DNA from: Bordetella parapertussis
GTDB lineage: Bacteria; Pseudomonadota; Gammaproteobacteria; Burkholderiales; Burkholderiaceae_B
Direction of reading: 5' to 3'
Assembly (NCBI GenBank): GCA_945903445.1
Contig: CAMDNZ010000019.1
Span: 1 to 54,319 of the forward strand
DNA: 54,319 nt
The position numbers and the translations under genes were made by a program. Positions 34,013 through 42,224 of this stretch are shown in pieces. Under the pieces are notes generated by a model that did not search any database, was not told where the DNA came from, and was given only the letters and a program-made list of their open reading frames with translations. The stretch's first letter is position 1. The number at the start of each line of letters is the position of its first letter.

Positions 34013-34163
34013 ATCGTCGATCTGCGCGTCGATTTGGCCGATGAAAACCCCATAGGCCTACTGGACGATCTGTGGCAAGATGACGGCCCCTAAATGCAGG
34101 ATGACCCGACTCGGGCGCTTGATCTGACCGCAGCGCCGATACGGCGTGTCAGGCGACGAATGA
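34013..34163 (+). pseudogene. Remnant of the C-terminal end of a DUF1028-type Ntn-hydrolase gene
   Basis: The translation IVDLRVDLADENPIGLLDDL followed, after small indels, by MQDDPTRALDLTAAP and then, in another frame, YGVSGDE and stop resembles the end of DUF1028 proteins as I remember them (DLRVD...RALDPTAAPxYGVPGDE). The final TGA (34161-34163) overlaps the ATGATG that begins the argE-like gene, so the original order was probably DUF1028 then argE in one operon. Confidence 0.5.
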
Positions 34164-35350
34164 TGAATGACGTGACCACTGTTGCATTACTCGAACGATT
34201 GATCGGTTTTCCCACCGTGAGCCGGGATTCGAATCTGGCCTTGATCGAGTTCGTGCGCGACTATCTGGCGGGCCTGGGCGTAGACAGCCGACTGTTCTAC
34301 AACGCCGAGCGCAACAAGGCCAATCTATTCGCCACCATCGGCCCGGCGGATCGAGCAGGCGTCGTGCTGTCCGGGCATACCGATGTCGTGCCAGTGGACG
34401 GGCAGGATTGGACCGTCGATCCTTTCGCTTTGACCGAAAAAGACGGCTTGTTGTATGGCCGAGGCACGGCCGACATGAAAGGTTTTATCGCCTGCGTGTT
34501 GGCGGCGGTGCCCAGCTTTCTTGCCCGGCCTTTGTCGATACCTGTGCATCTGGCGTTCTCGTACGACGAAGAGGTGGGGTGCCTGGGCGTGCGGCCCATG
34601 CTGGCCGAGTTGGCCACCTGGCCCAACCGGCCCCGACTGTGCGTGATCGGCGAGCCGACCGAACTCAAACCGGTATTGGGCCACAAGGGCAAGCTGGGCA
34701 TGCGCTGCCACGTCAAAGGCGCAGCCTGTCATTCGGCCTACGCGCCTTACGGCGTGAACGCCATCGAGTATGCCGCGAAGCTGATCGGACGATTGGGCGA
34801 CATGGGCGAGCGGCTGGCCCGTCCCGAACATCACGACAGCCGTTTCGATCCGCCGTTCTCGACTATCCAAACAGGCGTCATCAAGGGTGGGCGTGCTTTG
34901 AATATCGTGCCTGCGGAATGCGAATTCGACTTCGAGGTGAGGGCGCTGCCGGACTTCGATCCGCAATCGGTGGCCGATGATTTGCAACGCTATGCTGACA
35001 ACCAGCTGCTGCCGCGCATGCAGGCGGTGCAGCCCGACACCGGCATTCGTCTTCAAGCGTTGAATGCCTATCCTGGCTTGGCGACGGCACCCGACAGCGA
35101 AGCTGCGAAGTTGGTGGCGCTATTGAGTGGCTCGACCGACTTCGGCACGGTGTCGTTCGGCACCGAGGGGGGGCTGTTCGATCAGGCCGGCATTCCGGCC
35201 GTGGTGTGCGGACCGGGCAGTATGGATCAAGGCCACAAACCCGACGAATTCATCGCGCGGGAGCAGTTGGATCGTTGCGATGCGATGTTGCGTCTATTAG
35301 CCGATTATCTGGCGAATCCGAATCCGAATCCGAATCCGTCGGCGGCATGA
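34163..35350 (+). CDS. argE: ArgE/DapE-like M20 deacetylase (acetylornithine deacetylase type)
   Basis: A 395-residue zinc hydrolase that removes acyl groups from amino acids. Metal and catalytic motifs: SGHTDVVPVDG, YGRGTADMKGF, the catalytic glutamate in SYDEEVGCLG, GEPTELKP, and late CGPGSMDQGHKPDEF. The frame is open upstream but that part belongs to the DUF1028 remnant; the start is one of the adjacent ATGs at 34160/34163. The C-terminus carries NPNPNPNPSAA from a hexanucleotide repeat and overlaps a convergent hydrolase gene. In this context it may act on a catabolic substrate rather than in arginine synthesis. Confidence 0.85.
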   Translation: MNDVTTVALLERLIGFPTVSRDSNLALIEFVRDYLAGLGVDSRLFYNAERNKANLFATIGPADRAGVVLSGHTDVVPVDGQDWTVDPFALTEKDGLLYGRGTADMKGFIACVLAAVPSFLARPLSIPVHLAFSYDEEVGCLGVRPMLAELATWPNRPRLCVIGEPTELKPVLGHKGKLGMRCHVKGAACHSAYAPYGVNAIEYAAKLIGRLGDMGERLARPEHHDSRFDPPFSTIQTGVIKGGRALNIVPAECEFDFEVRALPDFDPQSVADDLQRYADNQLLPRMQAVQPDTGIRLQALNAYPGLATAPDSEAAKLVALLSGSTDFGTVSFGTEGGLFDQAGIPAVVCGPGSMDQGHKPDEFIAREQLDRCDAMLRLLADYLANPNPNPNPSAA

Positions 35351-36131
35351 CGCCAGCCAGCCACTCGGCCACCAGGTCGAGTACGGTGTTGGCTTGCTCG
35401 CGATGCGGGACGTGACCGCATTGTTCCAGAATGACGGGCGTTGCGCCCGTCAACCCGGCAATGCGTTGCGGATGCGCGATCGAGCCGAACTCGTCCAATG
35501 CGCCGTGTATGGGCAAGATGGGGCAGCGCACTTGACCTAGGGCATCGTCCAGGGTCCATCCGGCAAACTTGGGCGACAGCCACGTGTCTACCCAGGCACT
35601 CAGCACCCAGGCCGCTTTGTCGCCGTGATATTTTTTCAGTCGATCCAATTGGCCGGGTTGTGCATAGGCCGCACGAGCCTGCGCGACTCCTGCAAGCGTC
35701 ACGTCCTCGACGAACACCACCGCCGCAATCGTGATCAAGGCGTAGCAGGCGTCGCGATAAGTGGCGGCGCAGGCTGCGGCGATATCGCCACCCGCGCTGT
35801 GCCCCAACACGGCAAAACGATCCAGACCGAAGTGCTCTCGCACGCTGCAAAAACCGGTCAGCGCTTCAAGCGTGGTGAAGTCGTGGGGCAGTACGCCGGG
35901 ATAGGGGGCCGAGCGGCCGAATCCGAGCCGGTCGTAGGCGATGACCGGGCGGCCTGTCGCGAGGGCCAGTCGTTCGGGGAAGTCGCGCCATAGCCTCACG
36001 CATCCCAGCGAATCGTGGATGAGGACGATGGGCACGCCGGTACGAGGGCAGGCAAGCGGCGTCCACCGCTTGGCGTACAGCTGCCCCGCGTCGGTGTCGA
36101 TCGAAGTTTCGTCGGTTTCCGTATCTGCCAT
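35250..36131 (-). CDS. Alpha/beta-fold hydrolase
   Basis: A 293-residue hydrolase. VLIHDSLGCVRLWRDFPERL gives the oxyanion region, the nucleophile elbow is GHSAGG, the acid lies in HGALDEFG and the histidine in QCGHVPHRE. The last 30 residues (SDSDSDSPDNRLIDATS onward) lie inside the 3' end of the convergent argE-like gene and look non-native; the family normally ends near VAEWLAG. Loss of an earlier stop through the repeat is a likely cause. Substrate unknown. Confidence 0.8.
   Translation of the reverse strand: MADTETDETSIDTDAGQLYAKRWTPLACPRTGVPIVLIHDSLGCVRLWRDFPERLALATGRPVIAYDRLGFGRSAPYPGVLPHDFTTLEALTGFCSVREHFGLDRFAVLGHSAGGDIAAACAATYRDACYALITIAAVVFVEDVTLAGVAQARAAYAQPGQLDRLKKYHGDKAAWVLSAWVDTWLSPKFAGWTLDDALGQVRCPILPIHGALDEFGSIAHPQRIAGLTGATPVILEQCGHVPHREQANTVLDLVAEWLAGVMPPTDSDSDSDSPDNRLIDATSHRNDPTAPAR
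35314..35337. repeat. Four perfect GAATCC hexanucleotide repeats in a gene overlap
   Basis: The unit GAATCC occurs four times in a row. On the plus strand it encodes Asn-Pro repeats at the end of the ArgE-like protein; on the minus strand it encodes Asp-Ser repeats at the end of the hydrolase. A unit gain or loss keeps both frames. Confidence 0.95.
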
Positions 36132-36205
36132 CGCACGCCCCTGGTCAGGACAATCGCCGCGGCCCAGTGCCGCTGCGTTACCGATGATAGACCGGCTAAG
36201 CGAGT

Positions 36206-36424
36206 TCAGCAGCAGCCGACTCGTCCGCGCCCGCCGTAACGTGCGTCCTGGCGGTTCTTGAAGAACTCGGCGTAGGTCATGGGCGTCTGGTCGGGGTGAT
36301 TCTTGCCCATGTGTTCGAGATAGCCGTCGTAGTCGGGCACGCCCACCATCAGGCGTAAGGTCTGCCCCAGGTAGCCGCCCGCCCGGTTCACCGACTGTCC
36401 CATGCCTGTCAGGTTCAATCTCAT
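36206..36424 (-). CDS. YbdD/YjiX-family small protein, CstA partner
   Basis: A 72-residue protein with the family core YLGQTLRLMVGVPDYDGYLE, then HMGKNHPDQTPMTYAEFF and RYGGRGRVGCC at the end. In E. coli YbdD and YjiX are encoded next to CstA and BtsT and are needed for full pyruvate uptake. Here it is the next gene after cstA on the same strand. AGGAAAT precedes the ATG at 36424. Confidence 0.9.
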   Translation of the reverse strand: MRLNLTGMGQSVNRAGGYLGQTLRLMVGVPDYDGYLEHMGKNHPDQTPMTYAEFFKNRQDARYGGRGRVGCC

Positions 36425-36479
36425 GCGAATTTCCTGTGAGTGACGGCCCACCGCGTATGAGGGGGTGGGCCGCTCGTCA

Positions 36480-38597
36480 TTAATGGGCGGTGGCTACGGT
36501 GGCGCGTGGCGGCATGCCGTCGGTGGCCTGCGGCGGCAGCGGCTCGTAAGGCGTCTCATGCACGGTAGGTGCGTCTGAGCGACGGGCGTTCAGAATCGCC
36601 CGAATGCCGAAGAGCGTGATGCTGATCACCACCAGCATGAACAAGGCGCACAGGCCCGCGTTCACGTAGTCGTTGATGATGATCCGGCTCATCTCGGCAG
36701 CCGATTTGGCCGGCGCCAGGATGCGACCGTCGGCCAAGGCTTCCCGATAGTTGGCCGCGTGAGTCAGGAAGCTCACTCGCGGGTTGGCATCGAACAGCTT
36801 CTGGAAGCCTGCTGTCAGCGTGCAGATCAACAGCCATACGGTGGGCACGATGGTGACCCAGGCGTATTTATCCTGCTTCATCCGGAACAGCACCACGGTG
36901 CCCAGCACCAGCGCAATGGCAGCCAGCATCTGGTTGGCAATACCGAACAGCGGCCACAGCGTGTTGATGCCACCCAACGGGTCGACCACGCCCTGATACA
37001 GAAAATAGCCCCACGCCGAGACGCACAGGGCCGTGGCGATCAGGTTGGCCGGCAAGGATTCGGTCTTACGCAGCGCCGGTACGAACGTACCCATCAAGTC
37101 TTGCAGCATGAAGCGGCCGGCACGGGTGCCTGCGTCTACGGCGGTCAGGATGAACAGCGCCTCGAACAGAATGGCGAAGTGATACCAGAACGCCATCATG
37201 CCGTCGCCACCCGTCAACTGATGCAGGATGTAAGCCATGCCCACGGCCAAGGTCGGTGCGCCACCTGCACGCGAAATGATGGTGCTTTCGCCCACGTCTT
37301 TCGCGGTTTGCACCAGCTGCTCGGGCGTCACCAGGAATCCCCAGCTGGAGACCACCTGCGCGACCTGTTCCGGTGTGGTGCCGATCAACGCGGCGGGACT
37401 GTTCATGGCGTAGTAGATGCCCGGCTCGATGACGCATGCGGCCACCAGAGCCATGATGGCGACGAACGATTCCATCAGCATGCCGCCATAACCGATATAA
37501 CGGGCCTGGCTTTCGTTCTCGATCAGTTTGGGCGTCGTACCCGACGAGATCAACGCATGGAAGCCCGAGACCGCGCCGCAGGCGATGGTGATGAACAGGA
37601 ACGGGAACAGATTGCCCGACCACACCGGACCGCTGCCATCGACGAAACGTGTCATGGCCGGCATCTTCAGTTCCGGCGCGACGATCAAAATGCCCAGCGC
37701 CAGGCCGATGATGGTGCCGATTTTCAGGAAGGTCGAGAGGTAATCGCGCGGGGCCAGCAGCAGCCAGACCGGGAGCACGGCGGCGATGAAGCCGTAGCCG
37801 ATCAGCATCCACGTCAGGCCCCTGCCGTCGAAGTCGAACATCGGGCCAAGGCTGGGGTGTGCCGCGACGTCCTGGCCGAACACGATGGCGGCCATCAACA
37901 AGACGAAGCCGATCACCGAGATTTCGCCGATCTTGCCCGGGCGGATATAGCGCAGGTAGACACCCATGAACACAGCCAGGGGAATGGTGGCGGCCACGGT
38001 GAACGTGCCCCACGGCGAGTGCGTGAGCGCTTTGACCACGATCAGCGCCAGCACCGCCAGGATGATCACCATGATCATGAACGCGCCGAATAGCGCGATC
38101 ACGCCTGGAATCACGCCCAGCTCGGCTTTGATCAAGTCGCCCAACGAGCGGCCGTCACGCCGAGTCGAGATGAACAGAATGATGAAATCTTGCACGGCTC
38201 CAGCGAACACCACGCCCGCGAGAATCCACAGCATGCCGGGTAGAAATCCCATTTGGGCAGCCAGTACCGGGCCGACCAGGGGGCCTGCGCCCGCGATGGC
38301 CGCAAAATGGTGACCGAACAAAACATGCTTGTTGGTCGGGACATAATCCAAGCCGTCGTTGTGCTTCCAGGCCGGGGTCATGCGGGTGGGGTCCAGCCTC
38401 AATACCGTTTTGGCGATATAACGGCTGTAGTAGCGGTAGGCGATCAAGTAGACACAGATTGCGGCAATCACAATCCATAACGCGTTGATGCTTTCGCCAC
38501 GAGAAAGCGCGACGGTTCCCAGTGAAAACGCACCGATAATCGATATCGCTGCCCAGCCGATGTGCTGAGTCCAGCGGTTTTTACCCACGTGCTGCAT
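36480..38597 (-). CDS. cstA: CstA-family carbon starvation/pyruvate transporter
   Basis: A 705-residue membrane protein with many hydrophobic segments. Family marks: GHHFAAIAGAGPLVGPVLAA, RDGRSLGDLIKAELG, CGAVSGFHALISSGTTPKLI and SRAGGAPTLAVGMA. CstA and BtsT proteins import pyruvate or peptides when carbon is short. ATG 38597 is preferred because GAGGAGCAGGC precedes it; the open frame extends 32 codons upstream without homology. A divergent two-component system with a periplasmic sensor domain lies 244 bp away and is the probable regulator. Confidence 0.93.
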   Translation of the reverse strand: MQHVGKNRWTQHIGWAAISIIGAFSLGTVALSRGESINALWIVIAAICVYLIAYRYYSRYIAKTVLRLDPTRMTPAWKHNDGLDYVPTNKHVLFGHHFAAIAGAGPLVGPVLAAQMGFLPGMLWILAGVVFAGAVQDFIILFISTRRDGRSLGDLIKAELGVIPGVIALFGAFMIMVIILAVLALIVVKALTHSPWGTFTVAATIPLAVFMGVYLRYIRPGKIGEISVIGFVLLMAAIVFGQDVAAHPSLGPMFDFDGRGLTWMLIGYGFIAAVLPVWLLLAPRDYLSTFLKIGTIIGLALGILIVAPELKMPAMTRFVDGSGPVWSGNLFPFLFITIACGAVSGFHALISSGTTPKLIENESQARYIGYGGMLMESFVAIMALVAACVIEPGIYYAMNSPAALIGTTPEQVAQVVSSWGFLVTPEQLVQTAKDVGESTIISRAGGAPTLAVGMAYILHQLTGGDGMMAFWYHFAILFEALFILTAVDAGTRAGRFMLQDLMGTFVPALRKTESLPANLIATALCVSAWGYFLYQGVVDPLGGINTLWPLFGIANQMLAAIALVLGTVVLFRMKQDKYAWVTIVPTVWLLICTLTAGFQKLFDANPRVSFLTHAANYREALADGRILAPAKSAAEMSRIIINDYVNAGLCALFMLVVISITLFGIRAILNARRSDAPTVHETPYEPLPPQATDGMPPRATVATAH

Positions 38598-38675
38598 GCC
38601 TGCTCCTCTTCTCTTATATCCCGTGCCATGCGCGCGGGAGGCGCTAGTATTCGCGGGGAGGTCCTCAGGGACAAG

Positions 38676-38702
38676 CGCAGCAATACGCAGCAATAATGCG
38701 TA
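38676..38702. promoter_or_regulatory. Tandem decamer and dyad in the cstA/two-component gap
   Basis: CGCAGCAATA is repeated twice without a gap (38676-38695). Overlapping it, TACGCA-N7-TGCGTA forms a perfect dyad (38684-38702). It lies about 80-105 bp before the cstA start. NarL-type regulators such as the one encoded at 40294 bind short direct or inverted heptamers, so this is a candidate site for it. Confidence 0.5.
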
Positions 38703-38841
38703 GTTTCACGTAGTGCAGTGCATCAAAACGGTTTCTTACGATGGTGCTGTTCGGGGTGCCTGGGCTGCGTCACAATGGTGAACGATGCACGCTGTGGCAA
38801 CGCTCGTGCTGCACTGCAAAAAACTTATTTTGTATCGCTAT

Positions 38842-40287
38842 ATGAAATTACGATTGCGAATCGTCATGCTTGCCGTGCTGCCGCTACTACTGGCATGCGT
38901 GGTGTTGGCCTGGGTCGTTTACCAGCAGGGCATGGCTTTGGCGCGCGAAGAAAAAGCACTGGTCGAGTCGGCATGGATGAAAAGCAAAGAAGCCGAGCTC
39001 GAGCATTATGTAAGATTGGCGCAGGGCGCGATTCGGCCTTTGCTGAACAAGGCGCGATCCAGCGAATTGCGTTCGGAAGAATGGCAAGCCCAGGCCTTGC
39101 TTTTATTGAGCCGAATGGATTTTGGACAGGATGGTTATTTTTTCGTTTACGACGTGCAGGGCAATAGTTTGATGCATCCGCGCCAGCCCCATCTGGTAGG
39201 AAACAATTTGATGGATATGCGTGACCGCAACGGCGCGCCGGTACTGGCGAACCTGCTGGCTGCCGCTATCGGTTCGGGCGAGAGCGGCGAGCTGGTGCGT
39301 TATCTGTGGCAAAAGCCTTCGGCCCAGCGCGAGACGGAAAAAATTGGCTACGTCGCCGCCGTGCCGCAATGGGGGTGGATGCTGGGCACCGGCCTCTACC
39401 GCGACGATATCGACGCTGCTTTGCATGAGATCGATGAGACGGCCAGCGACAACATCCGCCGCATGCTGCGGTGGGTGGCGCTGGTGGCAGCAGTGTGCAC
39501 CTTGACCGTCGCATTGGGCGGCTTGGTCCTCAATCTCAGCGATCAACGGCAATCCGATGCCAAACTACGCCAGCTTGCGCGGCGCGTCGTGCAGTCTCAG
39601 GAAGAAGAGCGGGCGCGCCTATCGCGTGAGTTGCACGATGGCGTCAGTCAGCATCTGGTGTCGATCAAGTTGGTGTTAGAGGCCGCTCACGACCGATTGG
39701 CCTCCAACCGGACAAAGACCGAGGCGAGTATGCCGGCTACATCGACAGGCGGACTATCGACCGACAAAATCGACCGTATCGAACCCATCCTCGATATGGC
39801 CCTGACGAGATTGCAGGGCGCCGTGGCCGAGATTCGCCGTATCTCTCACAACCTACGCCCCGCCTTGCTGGACGATCTAGGTTTGCCGACCGCGCTGTCG
39901 CAGCTGTGCCGTGAGCTGAACGAGGTGGCATCGGCTTCGCACACGCCCCTGATCACCGAAGTGACGGTGCACGGTGACGTGGTCGCGCTCGCGCACGATC
40001 AAAACACGGCATTGTTTCGCATCGCTCAGGAATCTATGACCAATGTTTTTCGTCACGCCCGCGCCGACCGTGTCGTCATGAGTCTGCATTACGCGCCCGA
40101 TCAGGTTTGGTTGGATATCCAGGACAATGGTCGTGGTTTTGATTATGCACAAGTGCATGGCGACCCTGCGAGCGGTGTCGGTTTGCGTAACATGCGAGAG
40201 CGTCTGAGTGCCTTGGGCGGTGCATTGCAGTTGGTGAGTAATGCCACGGGTACTCGGGTCGTCGCCAATTTGCCCTTGAACAAGTGA
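38842..40287 (+). CDS. Cache-domain sensor histidine kinase (NarL-type partner)
   Basis: A 481-residue inner-membrane kinase. A first helix (MLAVLPLLLACVVLAWVVY), a periplasmic single-cache domain (about 35-200, with DGYFFVYDVQGNSLMHP then GYVAAVPQWGWMLGTGLY), a second helix near 215-235, then a HisKA_3 domain with His265 in ELHDGVSQHL and an ATPase domain ending DNGRGFDY and GVGLRNMRERL. Cache domains of this type bind small carboxylates such as pyruvate, lactate or acetate, which fits the divergent cstA. The ATG at 38842 has a weak ribosome site. Confidence 0.87.
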   Translation: MKLRLRIVMLAVLPLLLACVVLAWVVYQQGMALAREEKALVESAWMKSKEAELEHYVRLAQGAIRPLLNKARSSELRSEEWQAQALLLLSRMDFGQDGYFFVYDVQGNSLMHPRQPHLVGNNLMDMRDRNGAPVLANLLAAAIGSGESGELVRYLWQKPSAQRETEKIGYVAAVPQWGWMLGTGLYRDDIDAALHEIDETASDNIRRMLRWVALVAAVCTLTVALGGLVLNLSDQRQSDAKLRQLARRVVQSQEEERARLSRELHDGVSQHLVSIKLVLEAAHDRLASNRTKTEASMPATSTGGLSTDKIDRIEPILDMALTRLQGAVAEIRRISHNLRPALLDDLGLPTALSQLCRELNEVASASHTPLITEVTVHGDVVALAHDQNTALFRIAQESMTNVFRHARADRVVMSLHYAPDQVWLDIQDNGRGFDYAQVHGDPASGVGLRNMRERLSALGGALQLVSNATGTRVVANLPLNK

Positions 40288-40293
40288 ACGAAC

Positions 40294-40956
40294 ATGTCTT
40301 CTGTTAGCGCTGAAGCGATGCCGCCGGTACGTTTGCTGTTGGTTGACGATCATCCCTTGGTGCGCGACGGACTACGGCTGCGTCTCGAACGCAGTCCGCG
40401 TATCCAAGTGGTGGGCGAGGCCGACGATGGGGCTCAGGCTGTGGCGCAATTGCAGGCTTTGGATCGGCCAGGTGCGGCCGGTCTGCCCGATTTGCTGCTG
40501 ACCGATCTGACGATGCGCGGCATGAGCGGACTCGAGCTGGTGGCATTGGTGTACGAACGTTGGCCGCACATTGCGGTGTTGGTGCTGTCGATGCACGACA
40601 ATCCGGAGTGGGTAACCCAGGCGCTGCGCGCGGGGGCCCGAGCCTACGTCACCAAGGACGAGCCGGCCGCCCAGATTCTGAACGCGATCGACGAGGTCAT
40701 GAAAGGTCGAACCTATTTGAGCCCGGCTATCGCAGCCAAGCTGTCGCAGGCCAGTGTGCCCGGGGTGCTGCTGAGTCCGCGCGAACGCGAGATTCTTCAG
40801 CATATCTCCGAAGGTCGCACCAACAAGGACATCGCACTGGCGCTGAATCTGTCGGTGCGTACGGTGGAAACCCATCGGCAGAACGTCAAGCGCAAGCTGG
40901 GGATCGAGGGCCAGTCGAAACTCGTTAAATTTGCCGTGGAAAACCGCGGCGTGTGA
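40294..40956 (+). CDS. NarL/LuxR-type response regulator
   Basis: A 220-residue regulator whose receiver has DDHPLVRDG, phospho-Asp71 in LLLTDLTMRG and the lysine in YVTKDEP. The output domain is a LuxR-type helix-turn-helix (SPREREILQHISEGRTNKDI then SVRTVETHRQNVKRKLGI). It follows the cache kinase by 6 bp and is surely its partner. The likely targets are cstA and ybdD across the divergent gap. Confidence 0.92.
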   Translation: MSSVSAEAMPPVRLLLVDDHPLVRDGLRLRLERSPRIQVVGEADDGAQAVAQLQALDRPGAAGLPDLLLTDLTMRGMSGLELVALVYERWPHIAVLVLSMHDNPEWVTQALRAGARAYVTKDEPAAQILNAIDEVMKGRTYLSPAIAAKLSQASVPGVLLSPREREILQHISEGRTNKDIALALNLSVRTVETHRQNVKRKLGIEGQSKLVKFAVENRGV

Positions 40957-41067
40957 TCCGCTCGTCAGGCTGCCAGATCAATGTGTTAAGGTCCGCCGAC
41001 TCTTTGGGTGGCCAGCTGATACGACGGCTGGTCACCGCCCCCGTTTTTGCATCAGGCTCGCATCGTC

Positions 41068-42192
41068 GTGTTTCATATTTATATTGCCATTGCCTGCGCC
41101 TACGTCTTATGGCGCTTTGTTCTTCCTTTGCCTTGGTCCGCCCGCGCCCGCATTGCTCTAGGCGCAGTACTGGTGCTTATTTCGTCCAAGCGGCTGGTCT
41201 ACATCGCGCTGTTTGGCAATATGTATTCGCCCGAGCTGCCTTTCGGTGTGGTCGTAACCATGGGGTGGTTGTGGTGCGCATTCGCCTTGCTGTTCGTGAT
41301 TACGCTGGCCTTGGATATCGGCGTGTCGTGCGCCAGACTGTTCGTGCGCAAAGCGTGTCTCGCCCTTGTCGCGAGCAAGCTGCGTTACGTCGGCGCGGTC
41401 GTGGCCTTGGTGCTGGCTGGTTTCGGTGTGTCGCAAGCGATCGCAGTGCCCGAAGTGCGCCGGGTCGAATTGCAGATTCCAGGCTTGCCCGGCGAGCTAG
41501 ACGGTTTTAGGCTAATCCAACTGACCGACTTGCATATCAGCACGATGTTCCCGGCGTCCTGGGTCGAACGGGTCGTGCAGCGCACTAACGCCTTAGACGC
41601 CGATCTGATCGTGGTGACGGGCGATGTCATCGACGGCACGACCGCCGCCCGCGAGAGCGACGTGCGCCCCTTGGGCGATTTGCGCGCCAAGCTCGGCGTG
41701 ATCGCCAGTCCCGGCAATCACGAGTACTACTTCGGTTTGAAAGAATGGGTGAATAAGCTCGAATCGCTGGGAATGCGGGTGCTGGTCAATTCGCACGAAA
41801 TCGTCGATACCGGGCGAGGGCCATTGGCGATCGTCGGTGTGGCCGACACCGTGGCGTTGCGTTATGGCTTGGACGGCCCCGATATTGCGCGCGCGACGCA
41901 AGGCATAGATGGCGGCGTCGTGAAAATTCTGCTCAGTCATCGCCCGGTCGACACCCAGCCGCATGCCGCCGCCGGGGTTGCACTGCAATTGTCTGGCCAT
42001 ACCCACGGCGGCATGATCCTGGGTTTCGATCGGGTCGTGCGCAACGCTAACGACGGCTTCGTATCCGGGCTGTACACCATCGGTGGCATGCAGCTTTATC
42101 TCAGTAATGGAACGGGGTTGTGGAATGGCTTCCCGATCCGTTTGGGCGTCGCCAGCGAAATCACCGAGCTGGTGCTGCGCTCCCCGCGTTGA
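41068..42192 (+). CDS. Membrane-anchored metallophosphoesterase
   Basis: A 374-residue protein with four hydrophobic segments in the first 140 residues and a calcineurin-like phosphoesterase domain after them. Metal-binding motifs are complete: LTDLHIS, GDVIDG, GNHEYY and GHTHGG. The relatives I recall hydrolyse phospholipid-linked phosphates such as UDP-diacylglucosamine or act as general phosphodiesterases; the exact substrate is open. There is no ATG; GTG at 41068 gives the family-typical start MFHIYI. A TTG 21 bases earlier is also possible. Confidence 0.85.
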   Translation: MFHIYIAIACAYVLWRFVLPLPWSARARIALGAVLVLISSKRLVYIALFGNMYSPELPFGVVVTMGWLWCAFALLFVITLALDIGVSCARLFVRKACLALVASKLRYVGAVVALVLAGFGVSQAIAVPEVRRVELQIPGLPGELDGFRLIQLTDLHISTMFPASWVERVVQRTNALDADLIVVTGDVIDGTTAARESDVRPLGDLRAKLGVIASPGNHEYYFGLKEWVNKLESLGMRVLVNSHEIVDTGRGPLAIVGVADTVALRYGLDGPDIARATQGIDGGVVKILLSHRPVDTQPHAAAGVALQLSGHTHGGMILGFDRVVRNANDGFVSGLYTIGGMQLYLSNGTGLWNGFPIRLGVASEITELVLRSPR

Positions 42193-42224
42193 GATCCATT
42201 GGCGTGCGATGCGGTAAAGGCCGG

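Noticed and set aside
34094..34162. Upstream extension of the argE-like protein to an ATG at 34094
   Set aside because: The extra 23 residues are the out-of-frame end of the DUF1028-type remnant, not part of the M20 family.
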